Positions 52,625 through 62,743 of a DNA stretch of 64,000 nucleotides are shown here, piece by piece (within the stretch, counting starts at the first letter, position 1; each line of letters starts with the position of its first letter). Source of the stretch: Lepidodermella squamata. Taxonomy: Eukaryota; Gastrotricha. The stretch spans positions 1-64,000 of the forward strand of contig JBLDXI010000059.1 in NCBI GenBank assembly GCA_047495785.1, read 5' to 3'. The notes below the pieces were generated by a model, which was not told where the DNA came from, searched no databases, and worked only from the letters and a program-made list of their open reading frames with translations. The position numbers were made by a program, and so were the translations under genes.

Positions 52625-53634
52625 AAAACAAAAAAATTAATCGGATCCTAGTTTCGGCACAAGTCCTATGCGTTTTATCCTCAGGCAAAACCGCAGGAAA
52701 TAATGACCTTCAAAAGCGGAGATCGCATCTACGCAAAGCACAAATTATTGCAGCGGCCAGAACTGCACTGTGAAATCTTAGTCAGCTGAAAAATTTAACA
52801 CGGCCACAAAGTGAAGAGCAGTGACTAAATGCAGAAATTCGCCTATTCCACTGAAAAATTGAATGGTAAATTTGCCTGACAGGCAATCGCCAAGTAAATG
52901 GCTGAAAAAGAATGGAAAAAATGGCAGCGATACTAATACTGATAACGTGGTTGTTTATTCCAAAGCGTGTGTGATAGTATAAGCAAAACATGAATTTGCA
53001 GCTGTGTGTGTGGCGTGTTTAGTGTGGCACGCGACATGAGCCGCCTCTAATAAAACACACACTCCATTCATAAAAACGTGGAGTGGTAAGTTTATTGCTT
53101 GCTGCGCACAGCAAAATGGTAATGAAACTCACTCGAAAAACAGCAACTTGACTACACTAATTGTGGCGCAATTTTCGAAGCAGCTTTTTCAGTTTTGCAA
53201 CGAACGACTCCGAAATTGCGAATTTATTTTATGATTGCGAACTGAGGAAAACATTATTTACCGTTTCGCTGCCGCCATTCAAATTTTTGAGTGTCTAAGC
53301 TGTCGATTTGAGAATAAAAAAAGTATGGCTAGGAGATGGGAAAAACGTCGTCGTGATTTGATACAAATTTCATATAAGTTGACCGACATCGGACATATAG
53401 GTGTAGCTTCTTTGCTCACCCTTTGCCTTGTCAAACCATGTCGTGTTGGTAAGAAATGTCGTGCTCGGTTTCTCTTTCGTTTAACGTGGAGGATCGCCAG
53501 AAAAATGACTTAGTCGTGACGTGGGTTGCTTTTGCATGTTATACCTAATCTCCTATTAGCGTCATTTGAACACCTTTCAGCTTCTTCAACACATTTTTTC
53601 TGAACGCAATTAAGAAACTTGTTGTTCGTCAACA
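52625..53634. other. Intergenic; boundary between the minus-strand array and the secreted-protein region
   Basis: 1.0 kb. Short frames (for example 53235-53513, basic) show no features. It probably contains the divergent promoters of A11 and the Kunitz gene. Confidence 0.45.
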
Positions 53635-54370
53635 ATGGCGAGGCCCTTATTGTTCGCAGTTGTCATCGCATCTTTTGGCTATATTTCCGCTCAATCGGAT
53701 ACTACTCAAACGTTACCAGAGGGAACGACAGTGGCAACGACCAAAGCAGCCGATGTGCGGCCCGAATTATGCTTTCAAAGTCCTCCTAGAGCAAAATGCG
53801 TAGATAATACTACAGTCAAGAAATATTTCACCTACAATGCGACGGCTAACGAATGCGTGACTTATAACTACGTTAGTTTAAAATCACTTAAATATTCAAC
53901 TAGAATGCGAGATAGTAGGCGTTTTTGTGAAGGCGCTAATAGACTATTACACGCTAAAAGTGTCCGACTTATTGCAAATAAATATTTTGATCGCCAAAAA
54001 TCATCAAAAATCACCAAAATTTGGTAATAAATCGGCAATCGCCTTTTATACACACCTATTTCTCAAATATGTCAGATTTCCAACTGATTTTCAATCGTCG
54101 AATTCCATGGGGGTTTTTTTCAAAAAATATACCCTATCCTACGCTAATATTGTTTTCTCTAAAAATCAGGGATGCGGACCAATGATAAACATTTTCAAAT
54201 CGAAGGACGCCTGCGAAGAGATGTGCTGGCTAGATGTTGATGGTTACTACTCGGACGATGACAGCAATGACGAATATGGCAATGATGATGATGATGATGA
54301 CGACGATTATTACTACTATTACGATGAGGATAATGATAAGGACAGCAAAAAGAAAAACAAGGGACATTAA
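53635..54370 (+). CDS. Secreted single-Kunitz-domain protein with acidic/tyrosine tail (145 aa, two exons)
   Basis: Exons are 53635-53871 and 54170-54370, with a 298-bp intron (AACTAC|gttagt ... aatcag|GGATGC) in phase 0. Total 438 nt. It has a signal peptide (about 1-20), a Thr-rich linker, then one Kunitz domain with six cysteines (spacings 8, 18, 6, 12, 3). The intron falls between the third and fourth cysteines. The residue after the second cysteine, the likely inhibitory P1, is Val, so a trypsin-type Lys/Arg target is not favoured. The tail after the last cysteine is an unusual run of Asp and Tyr followed by Lys, which may bind metal or matrix. Kunitz proteins usually inhibit serine proteases, though some have other roles. 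AATAAA at 54419-54424. Confidence 0.82.
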
Positions 54371-55064
54371 ACCTGCCAGTCCTCCAGGCGCACAATACCC
54401 AATATATATCGGCTCTCCAATAAAATTCAGTAAATATTATTTAAGATGTATTCGAACTTTTAAATCGATAAAGAAAAGGTTGATAACTTATTTTTTGATC
54501 AATAAAACCGCTGAGGTTTTTCCAACTCGGAAATTATTAAATTAAAGGAGAAAATTTCGCGACCTCGAGTACCTAATGCTTTATTTATAGGTGTCAATCA
54601 TATCTATAGCGACGTACCTATCCCTCACCAGGATAACAACCTAAGAATTCAAAAATCGCTAGCAATATTCGCTCGATAAACGCACCGAGGGCGACAATGC
54701 AACGACGTCATTTGCGCGAAGAAAAATACCGAATATGTTTGAATTCAGCTTTGTCGTATAAAATTGCTTGATTTATCTGATGCGTTTTCTCCTCAAAGGT
54801 TTTTTCGATTCAGGAACTGTGAGCTTGTGAAGTCACTTTGCTCTTCTTCTATTGTTATTGATGTGAACTTATATACAGTGTATTGGAAAGTTAAGACAAA
54901 CTGTAACGCCTTGCCTTTTTAATAACAATCAGCGAATCGTTAAAACAATTCAGCTGTACTAGAATAAGTATACATTTTCGCACAGGTTTCAAGTACTGGT
55001 TGTATCATTGATCACATATAGTTCGTAAAAATGGAACTATGGGCATCCCATATTCCGTTCCAAA
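54371..55064. other. Intergenic, nothing recognised
   Basis: The first 55 bp hold the 3' UTR and poly(A) signal of the Kunitz gene. The rest is AT-rich with no supported feature. Confidence 0.4.
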
Positions 55065-55364
55065 TCAGAAGCATTCGCATACGTTGGAAAATTCGTTAAA
55101 GTCGTGTGACATTTCGAGTCCACCGCAGTATTCTTGGCAGTCTTCGGCGGTACTGATCGACCAAGACATCGATTGAGACGGCTTCAGACATTCGCAGTTA
55201 TTTTCATCACCCATATCCGGCTCGTGGGGGCCAAAGTAATTCGGCTCAAGTTTGCGCGATTTGCAAAATCGGTTGCAAGCAGCTTCATTTTTAGCTATCG
55301 TTCCGATTGCGTCAACCGAGAAGACAACAACTGCCAAAACAGCTACAACTGACAGAGCTCTCAT
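55065..55364 (-). CDS. Small secreted cysteine-rich protein with two repeats (99 aa)
   Basis: This is a single exon with a clear signal peptide (Val-Val-Ala-Val-Leu-Ala-Val-Val-Val-Phe core, cleavage near 19). The mature part contains eight cysteines arranged as two copies of Cys-x3-Cys ... Cys-x-Cys: Cys-Asn-Arg-Phe-Cys with Cys-Glu-Cys, then Cys-Gln-Glu-Tyr-Cys with Cys-Glu-Cys-Phe at the C-terminus. This suggests a duplicated four-cysteine module with two disulfides each. No named family is recognised. It is a small secreted protein of unknown role; neighbours on both sides are also secreted. Confidence 0.7.
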   Translation of the reverse strand: MRALSVVAVLAVVVFSVDAIGTIAKNEAACNRFCKSRKLEPNYFGPHEPDMGDENNCECLKPSQSMSWSISTAEDCQEYCGGLEMSHDFNEFSNVCECF

Positions 55365-55850
55365 CGTTCAAAAACTGGAACTGAATGATTTTAACTTCGC
55401 GTGAGAATTAACGCCTGAATATCAGTTTACGATAGCGAATGATAGCTTTATTTTTCCTTGATCGCGGCTATATATACTCAGAATTTTATATTTAATTACG
55501 GAGGGAGCGTAGCGTGATAATTTCTCAGGGAATTCAGGATGGAGAAACCACTGATTACATCCGCAATGAGATCATTTTTTCGCGTGCGTAGTTAGGTGGC
55601 CAGTGCCACAACACACAAGAGAATGTTGCGAATCGAATTGTCCGCAGTCTAGAGTTTGTAATACAACAGCAGCGCGTAAACCTGTTATTTCACACCTTGA
55701 TTGTTTTATTTTTTTGATAACGAATCCTGGGTGCTATCAGATCGGAATAGCACTTAGCACAGATGAGTAATATGTAACATATTCCCATGTCTACATTAGC
55801 ATGCGGGAGAGAGAGAGAGTTCGGCTATCCAGGAAATTAAATTTGCCGAT
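55365..55850. other. Intergenic, nothing recognised
   Basis: 486 bp between two small secreted-protein genes. No RNA gene or repeat is seen apart from a short GA run (GAGAGAGAGAG near 55,807). Confidence 0.4.
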
Positions 55851-56177
55851 TCAAAAGACGCTTCTGGGACGCTCACCTTTCCGCGGTGATGTTGCCTTAT
55901 TTCGCCGATTATCTGGTAAACCGCCGGGGATTCTTTTGCTGAGTAACAACCGTGAATCCAAGTAATCTTCGTTATCTTTATCCACCTCCTCGATGAACTT
56001 GTAGAAGATGTCACGTTCGTCTTCGGTGTCGTGGGTCGAGCACGGAGTTTCCTCCTCGACTTCTGCCGCCGTAGCAGTAGAATTAGACTCTTCGGTAGAT
56101 TGCGCTGCAATCATTGCGATGCATATGAAGAAGGCAAACACGCCGAAAAACATGGCAGAAAAGAATCGAAACTGCAT
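55851..56177 (-). CDS. Small secreted acidic precursor with dibasic sites (108 aa)
   Basis: The ATG at 56177 is chosen because it begins a signal peptide (Phe-Phe-Gly-Val-Phe-Ala-Phe-Phe-Ile core, cleavage near 26). The upstream in-frame extension has no such feature. The mature part is acidic (Glu-Glu-Glu, Glu-Asp-Glu), then a Lys-Arg site, the short segment Ile-Pro-Gly-Gly-Leu-Pro-Asp-Asn, an Arg-Arg site and a basic tail. This layout fits a prohormone cleaved at dibasic sites, but only one candidate peptide is present and it has no amidation glycine, so it may instead be an ordinary secreted protein. Confidence 0.55.
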   Translation of the reverse strand: MQFRFFSAMFFGVFAFFICIAMIAAQSTEESNSTATAAEVEEETPCSTHDTEDERDIFYKFIEEVDKDNEDYLDSRLLLSKRIPGGLPDNRRNKATSPRKGERPRSVF

Positions 56178-56747
56178 TATTGCCACGAGAGTATAATCGT
56201 TGTTGAGAATTAATTCGACATTGTAACCCAAGGCAGCCGCTACTACAGTCAGTAGAGTCAAATGCAAGCGGGCCAGTGCGTGGCTGTAAGTGCTAGTCGA
56301 TAAAGTTTCGAAATCAGAGTGGGCGGCAAGTTGAAGGTTTTTGACATATTTTCTTGTCAAAATGAGCAAGGCGTCAATAATATTCACATATGTGGTCGAT
56401 TTAAATTAATTTTACATCGGGTCAAGGATCGCATTTAGCAGTAATGGAATTGTTTCCCCGCGACAAATAAATTACAATAGAAGCACGAAATAGAACAGGC
56501 TTCCGATTTTCCGCCAATCTTCATCTTTGCTTATTGTTCTTACTCTTCAAAAAGTCTTTTCTTCCACTCTCGTATCTTCCCTTTCTTCTTCCAATAGCTA
56601 AGAGCTAAAGAACTGGAAAGTGGACACTAAAAGTCAGGAAAAAACTGAGGATTTGAAAGAAACACCAATTTTTTATTTTCAACGGGCTCATCATTATGTA
56701 ATTAAGTTAGAGGAATATTTGCGTGCATTAATTTTATTGTTTTTTTT
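56178..56747. other. Intergenic, nothing recognised
   Basis: 570 bp. A minus-strand AATAAA (complement of 56733-56738) sits 10 nt beyond the stop of the next gene. Nothing else is seen. Confidence 0.4.
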
Positions 56748-57110
56748 TCAAATTAAACTTGGCTTTTGTTTCGAGCCACGTTCGTAGTGCGCGTTGTTGG
56801 TTGACTTCAACGCTCCATGGGCATGCTTTCTGTGATCCATGGTGTAAGCGCGATGAGAGTCGAGCTTCGGAGAGCCAAATGGTCGAATGCGGGTTATGGC
56901 ATTTCGTCGTTGGACGGCTATTAGAGGAAACTCTGCTAGAAGGCTGGCTTCGTCGAAAAAATCATTCTGATCAGGTTCTCCTGATAAAAGACCATGTTGA
57001 AGAGATGCATCTTGTCCCTGAACGTTGTTGTACGTATCAGCAGCTACCCAGAAGGCAGTGGCAGCGCTGCAAAGATAACCAAAGACTAGGAATAGGGTTG
57101 CGAACTTCAT
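56748..57110 (-). CDS. Small secreted basic-tailed protein (120 aa)
   Basis: This single exon has a signal peptide (Phe-Leu-Val-Phe-Gly-Tyr-Leu-Cys core, cleavage near 19). The acidic middle (Glu-Pro-Asp-Gln-Asn-Asp-Phe-Phe-Asp-Glu) is followed by an Arg-Arg site, the segment Asn-Ala-Ile-Thr-Arg-Ile-Arg-Pro-Phe-Gly, and a His/Arg/Lys-rich tail. The acidic-spacer/dibasic/basic layout resembles peptide precursors, although the Phe-Gly is not followed by a dibasic pair as expected for an amidated peptide. No family is recognised. A poly(A) signal lies immediately downstream. Confidence 0.55.
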   Translation of the reverse strand: MKFATLFLVFGYLCSAATAFWVAADTYNNVQGQDASLQHGLLSGEPDQNDFFDEASLLAEFPLIAVQRRNAITRIRPFGSPKLDSHRAYTMDHRKHAHGALKSTNNAHYERGSKQKPSLI

Positions 57111-57794
57111 CTTACAAACTGAAGAGAGTAACGGCTTGTGCCAAAACTAACTCCTATTTATCGAAAAAGCTCCGCATGTCAATTGTCAATCGCTAACCGA
57201 GTTAAAATCCCATTTGGGCTTTCAGGGAAATCACACTAATGGCTCGGCCCCAGGCGTTCTCGTTCGTGTTTGGCAAGTCATCGTCGGGTAATTTTTTTTA
57301 TGATTTAACAAAATGATCGTAAACAGAGTTTTTAATCTCAACTGACTCATCATGAAGCGCGGGATCAATAAAAACTAGTTAGCGTCAGGCATTATTAACT
57401 GCTGCAATGATCCGCATCGGTTACCATGGCAAAACGCGCAGGTTATATCGCTCTTTGATGGTGATTAGTGTGATTTATACGCGCCTCGGTACCTCGTAAT
57501 ATATATTTCAACTCCGGCTAATGGTGTATGAAGAGCACTGGTAATAAAACAAGCGCGGAGCCGGGTGCCGCTCGGTGCGTCTGAACGAGACGGGTTTGTT
57601 GAAAGAAGCGCGGGTATATATGGTGTTTACAGCGCCGTGATTGTAAAAATCACGTATCTACAAAAGATAGTTTTAGCTACTTTATTAACCAAAAAAGCCG
57701 GGTTTGTGTCCGAACATAAACCGCCAGAAAATATCGCGCCCGATCGAGTTTACTTCGCCGGGCGTAGCATTGCACCACATAAACCGGATCAGGC
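57111..57794. other. Intergenic upstream of two divergent genes
   Basis: 684 bp separating the divergently transcribed small secreted gene (minus) and the Cys-loop receptor (plus). No element is recognised. Confidence 0.4.
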
Positions 57795-59170
57795 ATGCAG
57801 ATTCCCGCTTTTTGGCTATTGATAGCCATTTGTCATGCGACGGCTATCGGGCGCACGGTAGCTGATTTCAGTAACGAATCTAGTACATTTTTGAAGCAGC
57901 GCTACACCAGCGCAGACAAATCTCATGACGATGACTGGTGCGAGTCTTTAGCTGATAAATGCCCCTATCTCAGATCCACTACCGCTCGACCCGCATCACG
58001 AGCCGACATTCCAGTTCGTGTTTCTGTCGACTTCTGGCCGACCAATTTTATCGGAATTGATGACCGAGAACAACAGTGAGTAATACTTCCTTCGCGCTGA
58101 TTTTCCAACATTTTGCCCATCAGGTTTTCAATACAGGGCACATTTTGGTTTACTTGGGAGCTTCCATTTTGTGCCAGGTGGAGCAATCCGTCAATGAAAT
58201 TTGACGAAAGGCAGATGCAGGATATGGAAGGCTACGAATTGCCGGTCAACGAGAACATCACATGTTGCTTTTTCAATCGAAGCAGAATCTGGCACCCTCC
58301 AGTCAGGCACTACAACGCAATGATCGATCCTGATGTTTTTGAAAAGTGAGGTCGTCTGATGTATCTGACCTGCAGTAAAATTCGATTATTTTTCAATAGG
58401 CAAGGTCGTCATGATGTTCGAGTTGATTCCCGAGGAGTCGCTTACTGGCGTGTTAGTCACCGCTTTGACTCCTCGTGTTCTCTGGAGTTTGACAAGTAAG
58501 CGATCTCTGGTAATGATTTACAATAGCGTGACAAGAACTGATGATCCTTAGATTCCCGTTCGACGTTCAGTCATGCGCAATCGAGGTGATAGTCCTCGGC
58601 GAGTATGGTTTCATTTTTGAAGAAGCCGAGGCAGGGCAAAATGATCGGCTATTCGACAACAGCATCTGGGAGTTCCGGAACGTTACTACGACGCTGACTG
58701 ATAACAACTCACTAATGCTGATAACTTACACTATGGCTCGAAAATTCGAGTCTTATGTAGGCACCGTCTTCTTGCCCACGGCTCTCCTCGCCGTTTTGCA
58801 GCTTTTCTCCTTAACCATGGCACCTGATTTACCCGATCGAAGCACCATTTCCATGACTGTCTTTCTCGCACTCGCCGTTGAACTGTCCATGTTCTCTAAC
58901 TTTTTACCCATCACCCCTAACCTGCTTTACATCACCATATACTTTCAATTTCAAATGACTGTCGCCGTAGTGATAACTGTTTACTGCTTGGTTATCAGTC
59001 GCCTGCTTGGCCATTGGCCCGGTCTTAGCGAAAACTTCACCTACAGAGGCCGCGAGGTGATATCGCGGAAGCTGCGCCTTGTTGACTTCCTTGACATTGT
59101 CGTTTTTGTGATTGCGCTAATCCTATCGCTTCTAGCCAGTCTCTTTTTCTACATCAAACTTCTGACCTGA
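57795..59170 (+). CDS. Cys-loop ligand-gated ion channel subunit (405 aa, four exons)
   Basis: Exons are 57795-58075, 58124-58345, 58400-58495 and 58552-59170; the introns of 48, 54 and 56 bp are all phase 2. Total 1,218 nt. It has a signal peptide (about 1-19), a ligand-binding domain, and the defining Cys-loop with Cys194 and Cys208 (13 residues between) containing Phe-Pro-Phe-Asp. Four membrane helices follow: M1 about 267-287, M2 about 299-317, M3 about 323-349, M4 about 378-399. The M3-M4 loop is only about 28 residues, short for an animal receptor. The Pro-Ala-Arg motif typical of anion-selective channels before M2 is absent, so a cation channel is favoured but uncertain. The ligand cannot be told; vicinal cysteines of acetylcholine-binding alpha subunits are not seen. 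AATAAA at 59215-59220. Confidence 0.88.
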
Positions 59171-59237
59171 AAGTGAGAATATAATTTATTGTGAATAACC
59201 ATGATCAACCACAAAATAAATAATGTGAATTTGAGTG

Positions 59238-60284
59238 TTATGCTTTCAATAATTCAACGTCATTCGCCACCATATCCTCAACGAGCTGTTTGAAGGTGAG
59301 TCTTGGTCGCCAGTTCAGCTCACGAAGGGCTTTCCCAGGATCCCCAACGTAGCTCACGGCCAACGCATTTATCTGCGAAGACGCATTAGACCTTCGAATT
59401 CTCACTGTATTGGTAGATCGCTCGAAAGCAACTTCATCAGACCCACTACCACGCCACTCGAGTGATCTTCCTACACTTTCAAACGCAAGCGAGCAAAACT
59501 CCCGGATAGTATGGCTCTCGCCAGTTGCTAACAGAAATTCGTCTGGTTTCTTGTGTTGTAAAATCGCCCACATTGCCTCAACAAAGTCCTTGGCGTAACC
59601 CCAGTCGAGCGAGCTGTGGAAATTAACCATTTCAAAAGACGTGAGTAGACCCAAGTGAATTTTGGCAGTTGAAATCGACATTTTCCTCGATGCAAAACAG
59701 GGCAACCTTCGAGGCGATTCGTGGTTGAAACAAATAGCATTTGCGGCGAACATCCCGTAACTATCGCGATACAAACGACTCAGCCAAAATGTCACTAGCT
59801 TAGACAGGCCATATATTGACCGTGGTCGGTGAGGTGTTTCTTCGTTGATTCGCTTTACGGATCCAGGAGCTGCACTGATATCAAAAAAGACTGAAGTTGT
59901 TATCTGGAAGATCCGGCACGAGTCGGTGAGTCCAAGAATGCGGACAGCCTCGATCAGGCGTAGGTAACCAGAGCTGTTGATGTCAGTTGTGTATATTGGG
60001 ATGGCGGACGAGACGTCTTGCTGACTTTGAGCAGCCAGATTGTAGATTTCGTGCGGGCGAGTCAGTGAAATTATGCGGCACAGGGATGAGAAATCTGCCA
60101 AATCTCCATAATGAAGCGTCACATCTTTCAGGGATTTTTGGATGAGGTGTAGTTGGTGAGGGATCGAACTGGAATAACGCACAACACCATGTATCTCGTA
60201 TCCCTTTTTCGTCAGTAATTCAAGCAGGTAAGATCCATCTTGTCCCGTTATACCCGTGATGAGAGCAACTTTTTTCGTATTCAT
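59238..60284 (-). CDS. gmd: GDP-mannose 4,6-dehydratase homologue lacking the catalytic Glu (348 aa)
   Basis: A single exon of near full family length (usually about 350-375). GMD converts GDP-mannose to GDP-4-keto-6-deoxymannose, the first step to GDP-fucose in the cytosol. It has the NADP-binding Gly-Ile-Thr-Gly-Gln-Asp-Gly (11-17), Tyr-Gly-Asp-Leu, Asn-Leu-Ala-Ala-Gln-Ser, the Tyr158-x3-Lys162 pair, Phe-Asn-His-Glu-Ser-Pro-Arg-Arg and Leu-Ala-Thr-Gly-Glu. However, the usual Thr-Ser-Glu-Leu-Tyr-Gly reads Thr-Ser-Val-Phe-Phe-Asp (130-135), so the catalytic Glu is Val, and the following Gly-Ala-Asn-Phe is altered. This suggests a diverged paralogue, possibly inactive or regulatory, perhaps a retrocopy because it has no introns. 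It converges with the ion channel gene; their 3' ends and poly(A) signals interlock within 68 bp. Confidence 0.85.
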   Translation of the reverse strand: MNTKKVALITGITGQDGSYLLELLTKKGYEIHGVVRYSSSIPHQLHLIQKSLKDVTLHYGDLADFSSLCRIISLTRPHEIYNLAAQSQQDVSSAIPIYTTDINSSGYLRLIEAVRILGLTDSCRIFQITTSVFFDISAAPGSVKRINEETPHRPRSIYGLSKLVTFWLSRLYRDSYGMFAANAICFNHESPRRLPCFASRKMSISTAKIHLGLLTSFEMVNFHSSLDWGYAKDFVEAMWAILQHKKPDEFLLATGESHTIREFCSLAFESVGRSLEWRGSGSDEVAFERSTNTVRIRRSNASSQINALAVSYVGDPGKALRELNWRPRLTFKQLVEDMVANDVELLKA

Positions 60285-61238
60285 GTTGCATGTATAAATT
60301 CATTGCGCTGATCTAATCATTTCGAACTACCCTCGTGAAAACAATCCAAGGAATGAGTAGACGAAACAACACGACAACTTGAAGGAGTGTCTCAGCAGCA
60401 GTAGCATGGTAGCCAAACGATCGTCATGATGTGACAACACTTTATGGCTTTATTAAGACCCGAGCCGTTTTTACAATCGTTTCTTAGCATTTACTTGCTT
60501 TTACTCTCGGGCAGAAAACGTCTCGTTTATAAGTCTTTCGCCTATTGTGTCTCTATTACTGGTTAAGAAAGGAGGACGGTAGATTCAAGGTGCTGATTTG
60601 CGATGATTTCAGGACGCCAGTTGAATAATTCGCCCGCCAACTTTCGAAACGCAGCTAGCCAATTGTGATAGCAGAAAGAATTGAGAGAAAATTTGCCCAT
60701 TTCTAAACCCGGGATTTGTCTGTTGACCGGTGTTGGATTCAAGATTTTGGCAATTGACAATGTTATGTACCCAGGCCTATTCGACCGCGGCTGTGTAAGC
60801 CATAGTAGCCCAACTTTCCAAATGCCACTTTGCACTCATTTTTTAATTAAATTGGAAGCCTCCACTTTTAGGAGAAATACATTGAAAGGTATGTTAATTG
60901 AGTGATAATAAAAGTCGAAAATAAAATTCGGCGTGGCAAATGACTTTAACTCCGCTGACTGAGAGGTATATGCATGGTACATGCGATGAACATTTATGAG
61001 TACCAAAGGTCATGTTTCATTTCTTTTTTTTAAATCAAGTGACTACGCATAAATAAAAAAAACAAGAACTTACGTCATCATCAGCTAACAGAGCAAACAC
61101 GATCAGAATGAGTTTATTTTCACGTGAATAAAGCCTGAGCAAACAACATGAAATCGCTTGCTTAAATAGTGCGCAAAAAGTCAACTGCCGGATACTTTCT
61201 CACGAGAGCGCTATATCGTATTAGCTGAACCAAGTGTG
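60285..61238. other. Intergenic between two divergent glycosylation-type genes
   Basis: 954 bp between the GMD homologue (minus) and the STELLO-like gene (plus), probably holding both promoters. A minus-strand frame at 60563-60835 has some protein-like character but no start, family or splice partner and is not accepted. Confidence 0.45.
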
Positions 61239-62743
61239 ATGGCACTATCTGCCGTCAAAATCGGAATTTTTCGCTCACGGCCAATCGAATTTATTCTGTT
61301 TTCCTGGGTCGTAGTTGCCATATGCTGGTTTTCCACCGACTTAAAAACTACACCATGTCATCATGTACGTTTCAAAGCCGAACGCAGCTCGTACTTCGAG
61401 AAAGAGTGCCGCATGTATTGGAGAGAGAATGATTGCGCAAATGTTCTCGCCAATTCAAGTGATTCGGGCGGACACGACTGGCCAGTGACACTAGCCGGTG
61501 ACTCGGACAGTCTTATAGACTTCCACAATGTTTTGCTCATTATCTATTACAACATTCCCCATTTCGAAACTGCAGCAAAACTCGACGCGATATATCGGCG
61601 AAACTTTGCTGACATTGTTTATTGTGCTTCGGATCCACCTGAAGACTTCTGGCCAAGAAAGCGAGAGACAAATGATGAATTCCCCATGTATGCTCTTCCC
61701 CAAAACACGCTGTATGTGAACTACTCTTCAAGAACTTCCGTTAATGCAGGAGCTACCAATTACCATTGCTTACCATTAGCTCTGAAAGCAGTTGGCGATT
61801 TCAGCCGATACGACGGTGTACTTGTTTTGGCTGACGATGCGATTTTGAATTTTTGGAGTGCAGGCGTCTTCGGTAAAACGCTGTCGAAAAACTGGTTTCT
61901 TATGCCCGATCCTTTGACATTTTTTGACGCCGATACGGTAATACTCAGTAAATAGTAATAAGTTTCGATTTCATGTTGAATTTGTTATGTTAGGGTAACT
62001 TCTGCGATGGTCAGACTTCAATCAACGCAGAAGATTGTTGGCCAGAAAATAACGAATGGGTTTGGAGCGTGTATTATGCCAATGCTACTGGTCTGTTTTA
62101 TGACGAGCTCGAACAGATTGTCTCATCCGCTCCTTTGAAAGTTAACGGCAGAGAGCAGGAATATTACGGAGCACCCATAACATACTGGCAAAAGGTACAC
62201 GACTATCTGCTAAAGGAAGGCGGTGGCCCGCGACGGTTGCTTGGAGGGACTGCAACCGCAGATGCTTATTATATTACGAGGAAGTACGTGAAGGAATTCT
62301 TGCCGCTTCTGAATCTGTTTGCGGAGTAAGTGTTGCAATGACATGCGTTAACATCCGTCCACGTTTTCATTTCTATTAGGCATGGGGTTTGGTTAGAGAC
62401 AGCGGTCGGCACAGCAATGAAAGTTCTGACCGACCCTGATGATATTCAGTACATCGATACGTATGCCCATGACTCGTATTTCGGCATAGTTCGTGGAAAT
62501 CCGTTAGTGGAAGTTTACTCGCCGGGGCTTGAATTTATTCACCCGGTGAAAATGTCCTCAGTTTTGACAAATTCCCCTCGCCTTTCCAACATTAACCCAC
62601 CGTCAACAAAGTTGAAGTCTACCTTATATTCGTCGAATTTCCACAAACAAAACATAGAGATGGGTTCAACATCAACTGCGTGTGTTTATTGCAATGTAGT
62701 TTTCTTGGCAGAGCATTATTCACATGTCTTGCAAAAAAGATGA
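61239..62743 (+). CDS. Type II membrane protein, STELLO/DUF288-like putative glycosyltransferase (464 aa, three exons)
   Basis: Exons are 61239-61937, 61994-62325 and 62380-62743, with introns of 56 and 54 bp. Total 1,395 nt, in phase. A short N-terminus is followed by a membrane anchor (about 16-34, Phe-Ile-Leu-Phe-Ser-Trp-Val-Val-Val-Ala), then a lumenal domain. The motifs Tyr-Tyr-Asn-Ile-Pro-His-Phe, Ile-Tyr-Arg-Arg-Asn-Phe-Ala-Asp-Ile-Val-Tyr-Cys, Ala-Asp-Asp-Ala-Ile-Leu-Asn-Phe-Trp (an Asp-Asp where transferases carry a metal-binding DxD) and the late Phe-Ile-His-Pro-Val-Lys resemble the STELLO (formerly DUF288) family as I recall it. Plant STELLO proteins act at the Golgi in cellulose synthase assembly; animal members are uncharacterised. 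The assignment is tentative, but the type II topology is clear. Confidence 0.7.

Noticed and set aside
53235-53513. Basic plus-strand 92-codon frame before the Kunitz gene
   Set aside because: Non-canonical start, no domain, and composition like the flanking spacer.
60563-60835. Minus-strand 90-codon frame between GMD and the STELLO-like gene
   Set aside because: Some protein-like residues, but it starts at GTG and I found no recognisable domain or matching splice partner.
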